Assembly (NCBI GenBank): GCA_902797915.1
Contig: CADBUK010000071.1
Span: 1-19,325 of the forward strand
Direction of reading: 5' to 3'
Origin: Oscillospiraceae bacterium
GTDB taxonomy: Bacteria; Bacillota; Clostridia; Oscillospirales; Acutalibacteraceae
DNA length: 19,325 nucleotides
The notes below the pieces were generated by a model. It did not search any database. It saw nothing but the letters and a program-made list of their open reading frames with translations, and had not been told where the DNA came from. Shown here piece after piece: positions 7,143 through 14,561 of the stretch (position 1 is the stretch's first letter; the number at the start of each line of letters is the position of its first letter). The position numbers and the translations under genes were made by a program.

Positions 7143-8090
7143 ATAATTAATAAACCCTCCGTCCTGCTGACTTCTGAGCTTAACAACGGTTTTTTCTCCG
7201 TTTCTGCCCTTGCTTCTGACAAGCTCATAAACCAAAAACACTGAATTTTCACAAAGCCCTTTGAGGTTAACCCGTACGCTGTCATAAAGAGCAAAATCGG
7301 CATAACCTTCAATTTCAAGCTCAAGAGCGTACATTTCCTCAAGCGATTTTTCAAGGGTCTGCCTTGCCGCCGCCTCCCTTTGCCATAAAGGAAGCGCGGA
7401 AAGGTTGATTAGCCTGCGCCTTGAAATGCCGTTATTTTCGGCGCTCTTGCTTTTAAGATGGTAGCAATATTTTTCAGAGGCGGTAATTTTATAATCAATC
7501 TGCGACAGCGGATTGCTGCGGTTAATTACATACCCCGCCTTCGTTACCCTGCAGCCGTCAAGCGTTTTAACCTCACTGCTTATTTCATAAGCGCGGATAA
7601 CGTTATCAACGTCAACATAAATTCCCGTAGGGTAGAGCATTGAAAAGAAATTATTAATTGCGCCGAAGCAGCTTGTGCCCTTTAAAACATAATAATCGTT
7701 TTCGCAGGTTAGGCTTGGCAACGCACAGCCGAACTCGAATTCGCGCGCATTGTTGTACCAAAGCTGCGCGGCAGAAGGACGGTGATACTGGCACGGAAGC
7801 GCCTCGTTATCAACAAGTAATGCGGCGCTGCTTCTCGCGTAAATGAAAACCGTTTTTCCGTTTTCGGACAAGGAAACGCACTGCTTGTCCGCAAAGCCGT
7901 TAAAGACCATTTTATCGCCGTTATACGCCTGCACCTTAACAATTTCGGGGCAGGCGCCGCCGAGAATAAAGCAAAGGCGCAGGCCGTCGCAGGCTGCTGA
8001 AACCTCGGACGTTAATTCGTATGAAACCACGCTTTCGGGGATAGTAACGTCATTTTTTACGTCAAAAAGCTTAAAACTTATTTCAGCCAA
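7131..8090 (-). CDS. gpD/XkdQ-like baseplate hub protein
   Basis: A 319-residue protein placed between the LysM protein and the spike, the standard slot for the hub (P2 gpD, XkdQ, T4 gp27-like). It begins with a beta-rich domain (EISFKLFD to the YARSSAALLVDNEALP element, typical of these hubs, residues about 85-100) and has a conserved central helix (CFGAINNFFSMLYPTGI), then a C-terminal region with beta strands after residue 260. No lysozyme or peptidase motif is present. The start is TTG at 8090 with GGAGG 10 bases upstream, overlapping the LysM gene by 13 bases. The assignment relies on gene order and general domain layout. Confidence 0.75.
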   Translation of the reverse strand: MAEISFKLFDVKNDVTIPESVVSYELTSEVSAACDGLRLCFILGGACPEIVKVQAYNGDKMVFNGFADKQCVSLSENGKTVFIYARSSAALLVDNEALPCQYHRPSAAQLWYNNAREFEFGCALPSLTCENDYYVLKGTSCFGAINNFFSMLYPTGIYVDVDNVIRAYEISSEVKTLDGCRVTKAGYVINRSNPLSQIDYKITASEKYCYHLKSKSAENNGISRRRLINLSALPLWQREAAARQTLEKSLEEMYALELEIEGYADFALYDSVRVNLKGLCENSVFLVYELVRSKGRNGEKTVVKLRSQQDGGFINYVAQ

Positions 8091-8593
8091 ATTCTGTCGC
8101 CCTCCTCAATATCAAAAGGTGTTTGAATATTGTTGCAGTCCATTAAATCCTCAATGCTTATTCCGCAGCGAGCCGCAATATCAAACGCGTTTTCGTTCGG
8201 CTGTGCAAAGGTGTAGCCGAACGGAAAGCTTTCGGAACGCCCCGAGGATTTTTCCACAAATGATATTTCATATGAAATACTGCTTTTATCCGCGCTTTCG
8301 GACAGTGAAAGGGTTTTAAAATACGCCCTTAAACAACGGCTGCTTGGCAGAAAGAGCCAGCCCGCGCCGTTTTCTTCAAAAAGCCGCGCAAGGCTTTGCG
8401 CCTTGCTGTAAGCGTCAGCGCCGTAAAAAGCGCCCTGAGCCTTAATAACGCAGGCTTCTTTTGAAAGCTCGTCAGTATTGAAATCCCCGTTAACCAACGG
8501 CTTTTGAGCAATGTTTTTACTGTTAATTACCTCAAGCCTTGAGGGGTTTGACGGAAACACAAAATCCTTATATTTCATATTCAGAAGCTGCAT
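8078..8593 (-). CDS. LysM-containing baseplate protein (XkdP-like)
   Basis: The 171-residue product ends in a recognisable LysM domain (about residues 127-171: AFDIAARCGISIEDLMDCNN and a final EEGDRIWL). The N-terminal part (KYKDFVFPSNPSRLEV) is characteristic of XkdP-like proteins that sit next to the tape measure in contractile-tailed phages. The protein probably links the hub to the tube end, and the LysM may bind peptidoglycan or serve as a structural module. The ATG at 8593 overlaps the TAA of the 36-residue ORF (TAATG), so the two are translationally coupled. In related phages a long tape-measure gene precedes this protein; here it is missing. Confidence 0.8.
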   Translation of the reverse strand: MQLLNMKYKDFVFPSNPSRLEVINSKNIAQKPLVNGDFNTDELSKEACVIKAQGAFYGADAYSKAQSLARLFEENGAGWLFLPSSRCLRAYFKTLSLSESADKSSISYEISFVEKSSGRSESFPFGYTFAQPNENAFDIAARCGISIEDLMDCNNIQTPFDIEEGDRIWLK

Positions 8594-8703
8594 TACTGCT
8601 CACTCCCGAAGCCCGAATCATAACGGCGCGAATCAAGCTGAAGGTATTCCGAAAGCTTTGAAACGTCCTGATATTCATCCGTAATAAAAGTATCCTGATT
8701 CAT
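8593..8703 (-). CDS. 36-residue ORF at the missing tail-gene junction
   Basis: A short frame starting with ATG at 8703 (directly after the TAA of the upstream gene) and ending in TAA that overlaps the LysM gene start. The product is acidic and polar (starts MNQDTFITDEYQDVSKLSEY, contains LDSRRYD, ends GSEQ). It has no signal peptide, membrane segment or motif I know. Its ribosome site would be in GGAGCAG, 4 bases upstream. Both overlaps are exact, which favours a real gene over chance. It occupies the place where sheath, tube and tape-measure genes usually sit; it could be the fused ends of deleted genes or a small adaptor joining neck to baseplate. Confidence 0.5.
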   Translation of the reverse strand: MNQDTFITDEYQDVSKLSEYLQLDSRRYDSGFGSEQ

Positions 8704-9111
8704 TTACTGCTCCTCAAAACATATTTCATCATTAAAGGTAATAATGATTTTCTGCTCAATGCACTCGGCGTATTTATTGCTCTGCGGCTTTTCGCAGGAA
8801 ATGCTTACTATTCTCATACCCGCTGCGCTTTTGCAGATTTGCGAAACAAACTCGTCAAGCGAAATCTGATTTCTGAGCAAGGCGGGAATAAAAACATCCG
8901 CCGAAACGCTGACCGTACCCGCCATAACGTTATCTCCAAGCGAAGCCTCGTCAAAATTTACGCTGCAAACGCTTACCGCGATTGCGGGGTGGCTAAGCAG
9001 GGTCGGCTTAACCGTTTTGGGAAACGAGCAGCAAAGTACCGTATCTTCAAAATACGAATTCTGCCTCAGCCGCGTAATCAGGTCATTACTGACGCTGTAA
9101 AGATTAATCAT
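8704..9111 (-). CDS. Neck/tail-terminator-like protein
   Basis: A 135-residue protein that overlaps the preceding connector gene by 8 bases. Predicted mixed alpha/beta: an N-terminal helix with LYSVSNDLITRLRQ, central beta strands (GTVSVSADVFIPALL), a helix with LDEFVSQICKSAAG and a final beta hairpin. This layout and position match the tail-terminator (lambda gpU-like) or XkdJ-type neck proteins that cap the tail tube in myophages and siphophages. No sequence motif allows a firm family call. In this locus no tube gene follows, so its partner may be the 36-residue product, the hub complex or the head connector. Confidence 0.5.
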   Translation of the reverse strand: MINLYSVSNDLITRLRQNSYFEDTVLCCSFPKTVKPTLLSHPAIAVSVCSVNFDEASLGDNVMAGTVSVSADVFIPALLRNQISLDEFVSQICKSAAGMRIVSISCEKPQSNKYAECIEQKIIITFNDEICFEEQ

Positions 9112-9454
9112 TATTATCCTCCCAAACGCGCCTTAAAATTCCCCAGTAATACTGCGTTTTGCCGCCGACAACTACCCTTTCCCTTTTCTTGAAAACGTAC
9201 TTTTCGTTACCCAAAAGCAGAAAGGCATTGTCCGACAGGGAAACAATATCATGGTCGTAAGGCCCTATATATACAAAATAATCAACGCTGACCTCGCCGA
9301 TTTCGGTAATCTTGGGTTCAAAATTAGTTTTTGTTTGCTTCCATTTTTGCTGAACGACTGCAAAAAACGGAGTTGAAACCCAGGAACCGTCAGCAAGGAA
9401 AACTTCCTTGCCGACTTTGTTTAATTCTTTTTTTATAAGATTAGCCTTGTCCAT
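9104..9454 (-). CDS. Head-closure / neck connector-like protein
   Basis: A 116-residue product lying after the gp6-like adaptor with no gap (TAA then ATG). It is rich in beta strands: VSTPFFAVVQQKWKQTK, FVYIGPYDHDI and YVFKKRERVVVGGKTQYYW. This suits the head-closure (stopper, SPP1 gp16 / HK97 gp7-like or XkdI-like) slot. The conserved motifs are not strong enough to name the family. The ATG at 9454 directly follows the upstream stop. It probably closes the portal ring after packaging. Confidence 0.5.
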   Translation of the reverse strand: MDKANLIKKELNKVGKEVFLADGSWVSTPFFAVVQQKWKQTKTNFEPKITEIGEVSVDYFVYIGPYDHDIVSLSDNAFLLLGNEKYVFKKRERVVVGGKTQYYWGILRRVWEDNND

Positions 9455-9814
9455 TTAAACACCGATAAATGCAAAACCGCTTTTGAGATTAACAAGTGTA
9501 CCGGCGTCGCACAAGGCTGAGTCCAATATTTCCTTTGCCGCCTTAACAGCCGCAGAGCCATCCTCCTTTACGGAAACGTCGCCTGCTTTGAACGACGTTA
9601 CGCCGTTTGCCCCCGTTTCCCTTGCCGCAAGCAGATAATTAAGCTTTGCGGCGGCAAGAAAATCAAGGCGGGTGCCTGACGCGCTTTCGTCGGTAGCAAT
9701 CGACTGCGCCCAGCTTACAGCGTAATCAATCAATTCCGTGTTTTCCGCCTCAAAGCCGTCGTCAAGGCTGCGGAGAGTGGCAAGCAGGCTCAAGGCATTT
9801 TGCCTGTTAATCAA
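9455..9814 (-). CDS. Head-tail connector adaptor (gp6-like)
   Basis: A 119-residue mostly helical protein directly after the major capsid gene (25-base gap), the position of the gp6/gp15-type adaptor that docks on the portal. Helices include INRQNALSLLATLRSL, ELIDYAVSWAQSIA and AAAKLNYLLAARE, followed by a Gly/Asp-rich loop and a last helix. The start is TTG at 9814 with AAAGGGGTG about 7 bases upstream; no ATG is available near it. Family assignment is by position and helical character. Confidence 0.55.
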   Translation of the reverse strand: MINRQNALSLLATLRSLDDGFEAENTELIDYAVSWAQSIATDESASGTRLDFLAAAKLNYLLAARETGANGVTSFKAGDVSVKEDGSAAVKAAKEILDSALCDAGTLVNLKSGFAFIGV

Positions 9815-9839
9815 GGCTTTACACCCCTTTCTCAGTTAA

Positions 9840-10832
9840 TTAGTTGCCGGGATAAGCAAAAACCTTGGCGGCGTCCTCATAAAGCCTTGAGAAGCCGCAA
9901 ATGGTAGAAATAGTTGCCCTTTCAAGCTGGCGGTCAATAAGCTTGTCGTACTCGGTAAGCACGTCGCCCGCCTGTACCTTTTCAAGCGCGCAGGTGCCGT
10001 CAAGAGCAAGGATTGCATCGCCTGAAATTGACGGGAAGCTGATAACCTCGGCGCCGAAAGGAGTAATCATTTTGCCTGTGCCGTGGAAATTAAGCCCCGC
10101 ATTTGAGTCCTTGAATTCGGTAAGGTTAAGCATTGCGGCAATCTCTGCGGTGCCTGCAACAATTGCCGTAAGGCGATGCGGATAGAGTGATTCCCAGATG
10201 CTTACCATATCGGCATAAGTAAGGGTTGAGCCCGATAATTCGGTAGGCGTAATGGCTTCGCCGAGGGTATTAACCGCGTCAGTAAACTGGCTTCTTGCGA
10301 TGTATGAGCCTATCTGATTTAAAGTGATGGTGAACAAATCAAGCTTCTGGAACTTGATTGCCTCGTAAGAAGCAACAAGCATTCTGCCCCTCTTGTGAAG
10401 GCGTGTAAGATTTTCGCTTGTCTTAATTACCGTCTGCGGAATGAAAGCACCCTCGCCCACTGCCGCAAGCTCAAAATCATTGTCGTTCTGAACGCTTGCG
10501 ATTGAACGGTAATCAAGTGAGTCAATATTAGTTGTGGTGGCAATGATTTTGGAAAGGTTGTCTTCTGTTTCAATACCCTGCATAACCGCGCGGGAAACGT
10601 ATTCGGGAAACAGCGCCGCGGAATCAGTAGTCTGGAAAAACTTTGCAATACAGTCTGAATTCCTGCCTGAAACCTTAATATCAAATCTTTTAAGCTGGCG
10701 CTGGTAAGCGTCAAGCCCTTCCAGCTCAGTGCCGATATAGTTTTCGGAGGGGTCCGCCTCTTCAAGAGCCGCTGTGAAGCCCTTTGACGAGGTATAAAGC
10801 CCCTTGTCGAGTTTTAAAGTATCAAATGACAT
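9840..10832 (-). CDS. Major capsid protein (HK97 fold)
   Basis: The 330-residue product follows the protease and decoration genes, the standard slot. It has an N-terminal helical arm (LDAYQRQLKRFDIKV), the E-loop/P-domain region with a long spine helix (NLTRLHKRGRMLVASYEAIK and the following DLFTITLNQIGSYIA), and an A-domain with SIWESLYPHRLTAIVAGTAEIAAML and the capsid-like DGTCALEKVQAGDVLTEYDKLI stretch. These features are of HK97-like phage capsids. The ATG at 10832 is 10 bases from AGGAGG; a TTG at 10838 is only 4 bases from it and less likely. No long N-terminal scaffold region is present; the scaffold seems to lie in the protease gene. Self-assembles around DNA with portal and terminase. 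Confidence 0.88.
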   Translation of the reverse strand: MSFDTLKLDKGLYTSSKGFTAALEEADPSENYIGTELEGLDAYQRQLKRFDIKVSGRNSDCIAKFFQTTDSAALFPEYVSRAVMQGIETEDNLSKIIATTTNIDSLDYRSIASVQNDNDFELAAVGEGAFIPQTVIKTSENLTRLHKRGRMLVASYEAIKFQKLDLFTITLNQIGSYIARSQFTDAVNTLGEAITPTELSGSTLTYADMVSIWESLYPHRLTAIVAGTAEIAAMLNLTEFKDSNAGLNFHGTGKMITPFGAEVISFPSISGDAILALDGTCALEKVQAGDVLTEYDKLIDRQLERATISTICGFSRLYEDAAKVFAYPGN

Positions 10833-10850
10833 ATTCAAATTACCTCCTGA

Positions 10851-11189
10851 TTAAAGAATAAATCCAATCTTATTGTTGGTTGAATCAATCTTAATGATAT
10901 AAGCCTTTCTTACGGCTGAATCAGACTTTTTAACGCCGCCTGAGCCGTTTGACGCAATGCCTGCATAACCGTAAGAGCTAACGCCTGTTGCGGCAATTTC
11001 AACATAACCGCTGACCTGCACGGTTGCAACGCCGTCTGCAACGCCTGTGCAGATACCGACAAAATCACTGTTTGCCGGAGCAAGAGAAGCATCGCCGCTT
11101 GCAATTGTAACGGGGTTGCCTGCAGCCAGCCCCTCGGCTGCGGGTAACGTAATTACATTTTCATTAAGCCCTTTAAAATCGTAAATCAT
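10851..11189 (-). CDS. Capsid decoration / head-fibre-like protein
   Basis: A 112-residue, Gly/Ala/Val-rich protein of beta character between protease and major capsid genes. It starts IYDFKGLNENVITLPAAEGL and has a VGICTGVADGVATVQVSGYVE segment, resembling small decoration proteins (DUF2190 or head-fibre type) whose repeated beta turns bind the capsid surface. AGGAGG lies 8 bases before the ATG at 11189. Not recognised with certainty; the position strongly suggests a capsid accessory protein. Confidence 0.55.
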   Translation of the reverse strand: MIYDFKGLNENVITLPAAEGLAAGNPVTIASGDASLAPANSDFVGICTGVADGVATVQVSGYVEIAATGVSSYGYAGIASNGSGGVKKSDSAVRKAYIIKIDSTNNKIGFIL

Positions 11190-11201
11190 TTATTTTTCCT
11201 C

Positions 11202-12167
11202 CTAAATTTTAAATTCATTTAATCCTTTGCCTGTGCTGCGCTCCGCCTTGGCAAGCTGGGGAGCGGGCTTTTCCGCCTGCGCATTCTGCTTTTCAAACGC
11301 CGCCTTGAACTTGAGCAGCTCATCGGTTGTCATAACCGAAGCAACGCCCGCAAAGGTTTTTAAATCCATATACGGAATTGCCTTTTCGCAAAGCTTTGTA
11401 ATCTGCCTTGCAAGGCTTTCCTTATACTCTCTGCCAAGCTCAGCCTGCTCCTCAAGCGATTTGATATACTCGCCAAGCTCGTTTGCGCTTTTTGCGGAAA
11501 GGGTTATTTCCTGAGCAGTGCTGAGGCTTTTAATAATATCCTGCATATCAATACTCCCTTCATCAGTGCTGAAGGATTTTTCAACCCCAGCCTCCCGCTG
11601 TGCGGGAACGGCAACAAAGCTGAACTCATAAGCATCCTGCGCACCGCTTAAAATGTTAAAACACCTTCTGCCCTCATAATCCCTGCCGGGAATGTGGGTG
11701 CAGCGGGTTTTCCTTTTGTTTTCGCCGCAGATTGAGCAAATGCACTCTGCCATTGAGCAGGAAACGGAAACCTCTTTTTTAATTCCCGCGTCAATATCGC
11801 GTATAAGCGCCTGCGTTTCAGGGCTTATTACCATATATGCCTTGGCAAAAAGCGCATAAAACGGCTCGCCGTCTGCGGTTTTTCTGCCGCTGATTTGCTC
11901 TACGGCAGTATCAAAAATTCGTGCAGTCTGGTCCTCGGATTTCATCGAATGGTCCTTAATTCCCGTTTTGCCGATAAAAAGGGAGGCAAGCTCGTTTAAC
12001 GCGGAAACGGAAAACTTTTCGTTATCCCTGTCAATATCGTTATTGCAGAGCATAACCCTGAAAACATAGAGCTCCTCCTCGCTGAAAGGCTTACGGGTAA
12101 ACTGCATTATTTTTTCATAATCGTCTTTTTCGGGGGTGTAGCCCTTTTCTATAATGCCTTCCTTCAT
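11202..12167 (-). CDS. Prohead protease with C-terminal scaffold-like region
   Basis: A 321-residue protein in the maturation-protease slot between portal and capsid. Residues 1-195 look like a Firmicutes prohead protease: His73 in GIKDHS, the VSVSCS strand with Ser134, Ser136 and Ser138 as candidate nucleophiles, and the family signature FSFVAVPAQREAGV (182-195). A cysteine cluster (C137, C142, C144, C147, C156, His158, C169) lies between the catalytic strand and this signature and could bind zinc. Residues about 205-290 are charged and helical, as expected for an internal scaffold, with a Lys/Ala/Pro tail. The fused scaffold explains the lack of a separate scaffold gene. The ATG overlaps the portal stop (ATGA). 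Confidence 0.85.
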   Translation of the reverse strand: MKEGIIEKGYTPEKDDYEKIMQFTRKPFSEEELYVFRVMLCNNDIDRDNEKFSVSALNELASLFIGKTGIKDHSMKSEDQTARIFDTAVEQISGRKTADGEPFYALFAKAYMVISPETQALIRDIDAGIKKEVSVSCSMAECICSICGENKRKTRCTHIPGRDYEGRRCFNILSGAQDAYEFSFVAVPAQREAGVEKSFSTDEGSIDMQDIIKSLSTAQEITLSAKSANELGEYIKSLEEQAELGREYKESLARQITKLCEKAIPYMDLKTFAGVASVMTTDELLKFKAAFEKQNAQAEKPAPQLAKAERSTGKGLNEFKI

Positions 12168-13291
12168 TCCTCAATCTCCTTAGCAATTTTTTGAGCCTGT
12201 GCATTATAAAGGCAAGCTCTGGCGTGCTCCGTTTCATCCTGAAGCGTTATGGTTTCCCAGTGAACGCTTACGGGCTGATACCTGCCGATTGTGTGCAGAT
12301 ATTTATTTGCAATTTTAAGAAGCACGGGTGTAAGCAAACGCCTGTAAGCCTCAAGCTCCGTTGTCAAAACATCCGCCTGCTGTGCGCTCATACGCTCCGT
12401 GGTTGACCAGGAAAGCCCAAGCATATACGGCGGCAGACCTGTTTTTGCAACAAGCTGCTCCAAAAGCTGTCTGACGGGAATTTCGCTTGAAAGCACGTTG
12501 TTATCCGCCCCGATAACCTTAACGCTGACATCGCCTACCGCAACAAAATCCTTTACCGTGTCCTTACAGCTCATCGCCTGCTGCCAGGCAGAAGCAATCT
12601 GGTTTGCCCTCTGCGTTGCGTCAACGCTGTCATCAGTGGGCTTATACGTTACCGCATAGCGAAGATTGCCCGCGTGGCGCCAGTTTTCGCCGATTGTGTT
12701 GTAAACGGTCAAAAGAATATCCGCAATAAACGGAAGCCCTGCAAGAAGGCTTGTGCCGAGTATTTTGCCGGGTTTCGGATTAAGCGCAGAAAACAAAATC
12801 AGCTCCTGATTTTCAAGCTTTTTGCCCGAATTGTAAAACTCAACGTCAAAATTATTAGCCGCGCGCTTAACCTCCAGAACGGAAAGCTCGCCGTTATACA
12901 GCGCATAAAAGCCGTTGTCGTCCGCAAGCATTTCGCCCACTGCGGAGCCGTAGGTTAAAAGCTCCGAAAGATAGGTTGAGGTAAACGCATAAATGCCCGT
13001 CTGATTTCCGCCGACATTAATGCTTTCAAAAAAGGAATTAATTTCATAATCAAGCTGCTCGTCCCCTGTTTCAAACCAGAAATCGTTAACAAGGCGAATA
13101 ATTTTGGAAATCGCCGCGTCAACAATCGGCACATTTTCCCTGAGCTGCGAGTAAAATCTGCCGTCCGCGGCAAGCTGGCAGTAAGAATTAAGCTGCCAAA
13201 AGGGATGTGCCGAATACGCACCGGTCTGCACTGCGACAGTGCCGTTTTCATTAGCGCCGCCGCCTGCCTTTTTTCTGTTAAACAGCCCCAA
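12164..13291 (-). CDS. Phage portal protein
   Basis: The 375-residue product is a portal of the PF04860 type: an N-terminal GLFNRKK start, helices with VDAAISKIIRLVNDFWFE, the wing/stem region, and the characteristic C-terminal segment LVAKTGLPPYMLGLSWSTTERMSAQQAD. Twelve copies form the ring at one capsid vertex through which DNA is packaged. I chose a TTG start at 13291: GGAAG is 7 bases upstream, and it gives the usual MGLFNRKK N-terminus. A longer frame would overlap the terminase gene by 120 bases. It starts 4 bases after the terminase stop. Length is a little short for a portal but in range. Confidence 0.9.
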   Translation of the reverse strand: MGLFNRKKAGGGANENGTVAVQTGAYSAHPFWQLNSYCQLAADGRFYSQLRENVPIVDAAISKIIRLVNDFWFETGDEQLDYEINSFFESINVGGNQTGIYAFTSTYLSELLTYGSAVGEMLADDNGFYALYNGELSVLEVKRAANNFDVEFYNSGKKLENQELILFSALNPKPGKILGTSLLAGLPFIADILLTVYNTIGENWRHAGNLRYAVTYKPTDDSVDATQRANQIASAWQQAMSCKDTVKDFVAVGDVSVKVIGADNNVLSSEIPVRQLLEQLVAKTGLPPYMLGLSWSTTERMSAQQADVLTTELEAYRRLLTPVLLKIANKYLHTIGRYQPVSVHWETITLQDETEHARACLYNAQAQKIAKEIEE

Positions 13292-13295
13292 TATT

Positions 13296-14561
13296 TCACT
13301 TCCTTTCAACCGCGAATGAAATGAAATTGCCGCCCCTGTTTTCCCGTCCCGAAACGGTTGAAACAAAATAGCGGATATCATCCATTGCGTGGTCGTTTTC
13401 TTTTTTAGGCGCGTCACGCCTTATATCGTTATCCCACCTGTAAACCGAGAATTCCCGAATTGTATCCGCACAGTGCGGGTAAAAGAAAATATCTTCATTT
13501 TTAAGTGCGGTGCAAACAAGGTTTATTCCACGAAGAACATCGTTTTCCGCCTTAATAACCCTGAATTTTCCGTGCCGCTTTACCGTTTCAATAAAGCTTG
13601 CGGCTGAGGGGTCAATTATAACCGCCGTTACGGGCAAATCGCCCGCCAGCTGTTCAAGGCGCTGATAATATTCCTCATCGGTAAGCTGAACGCCGCAATC
13701 CCTGCTTGAATGGTAAAACTCATCAAACCGAAACCACGCGCCGTCCGTCTGCGACCAACCCCAAAGCCCGAGGGAAAAGGGGTTGACCGTGCCGTAATCG
13801 CAGGAAATATAATATTGCGAAAACGCGCCGCTGCTCTTTCTGATATGCCTTTCGGTGCTGAACATCGGGTAAACCAACCCGTCCGCAGCAACCCATCTGC
13901 CCTCAACGAAGCGTTCGTAAAACGCGCCGCTGTAAAGCCGTTTGTACCTTTCAATAACTGAGGGGGAAAGCGCAGGATTATCCTCCATTTTAAAATGGAG
14001 GTAAAGCATATTTTTGCTATGCGCTTTCTTTATCCACTCGTTATAAAACCAGTGAAAAGGATGTTCGGGATTGCAGTTGAACCAGTACTTTGCATTATCA
14101 AGCGAGCAGCGAGCGAGTGCCTGCTCTACAAAGGAGCGGGGCATTAATGCCACCTCATCAAGCAGCACTCCTCCCAGGGTCATACCCTGAATCAGAGAGG
14201 CGGAGGACTCGTCCCTTCCGCCGAAAAGCCAGAAGCGGTTTTTTACGCCCGACCTTTCAATCTCTAAAAGATTTTGGCTGATTTTGTATTCGCAGTTAAA
14301 GCCGAGAGCGGAAAGCTGAGGAAGAAGCGGGGTTACGACATTGCGCCTCAGTGATGCAATCGTTTTGCCGCAAATGGCAAAGGATGTGCCGCAAAAGCCG
14401 TAAAAAGCCCAGCTTATAAAGGAAATGCTCATACACATCGTTTTGCCCGAGCGGATTGCCCCGTCGCAAATAATCCCGTTTTTATCTTTAACAGGGCTTT
14501 CACTGCACCACCAGGTTAAAACCGCAAGCTGCTTCTTTGAAAACGGAGCAAAGCTATTCAC
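13296..14561 (-). CDS. Phage terminase large subunit
   Basis: The 421-residue motor carries an N-terminal ATPase with Walker A GAIRSGKT (34-41), Walker B GVLLDE (131-136), and the coupling element NCNP (162-165). The C-terminal RNase H-like nuclease has acidic residues at D255 (YISCDYG), D317 (VIIDPS) and D394/D395 (HAMDDIRY). These are the full set of catalytic positions, so it should be active. It cuts concatemeric DNA and translocates it into the prohead through the portal. The start is GTG at 14561, 8 bases inside the small-subunit gene and preceded by GAGGTG; the longer frame is antisense to normal composition. An intact motor is notable in a cassette lacking most of the tail. Confidence 0.95.
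   Translation of the reverse strand: MNSFAPFSKKQLAVLTWWCSESPVKDKNGIICDGAIRSGKTMCMSISFISWAFYGFCGTSFAICGKTIASLRRNVVTPLLPQLSALGFNCEYKISQNLLEIERSGVKNRFWLFGGRDESSASLIQGMTLGGVLLDEVALMPRSFVEQALARCSLDNAKYWFNCNPEHPFHWFYNEWIKKAHSKNMLYLHFKMEDNPALSPSVIERYKRLYSGAFYERFVEGRWVAADGLVYPMFSTERHIRKSSGAFSQYYISCDYGTVNPFSLGLWGWSQTDGAWFRFDEFYHSSRDCGVQLTDEEYYQRLEQLAGDLPVTAVIIDPSAASFIETVKRHGKFRVIKAENDVLRGINLVCTALKNEDIFFYPHCADTIREFSVYRWDNDIRRDAPKKENDHAMDDIRYFVSTVSGRENRGGNFISFAVERK

Noticed and set aside
13292..13417. N-terminal extension of the portal frame
   Set aside because: It overlaps the conserved C-terminal nuclease part of the large terminase and has non-protein-like composition; the TTG at 13291 gives the usual portal N-terminus.
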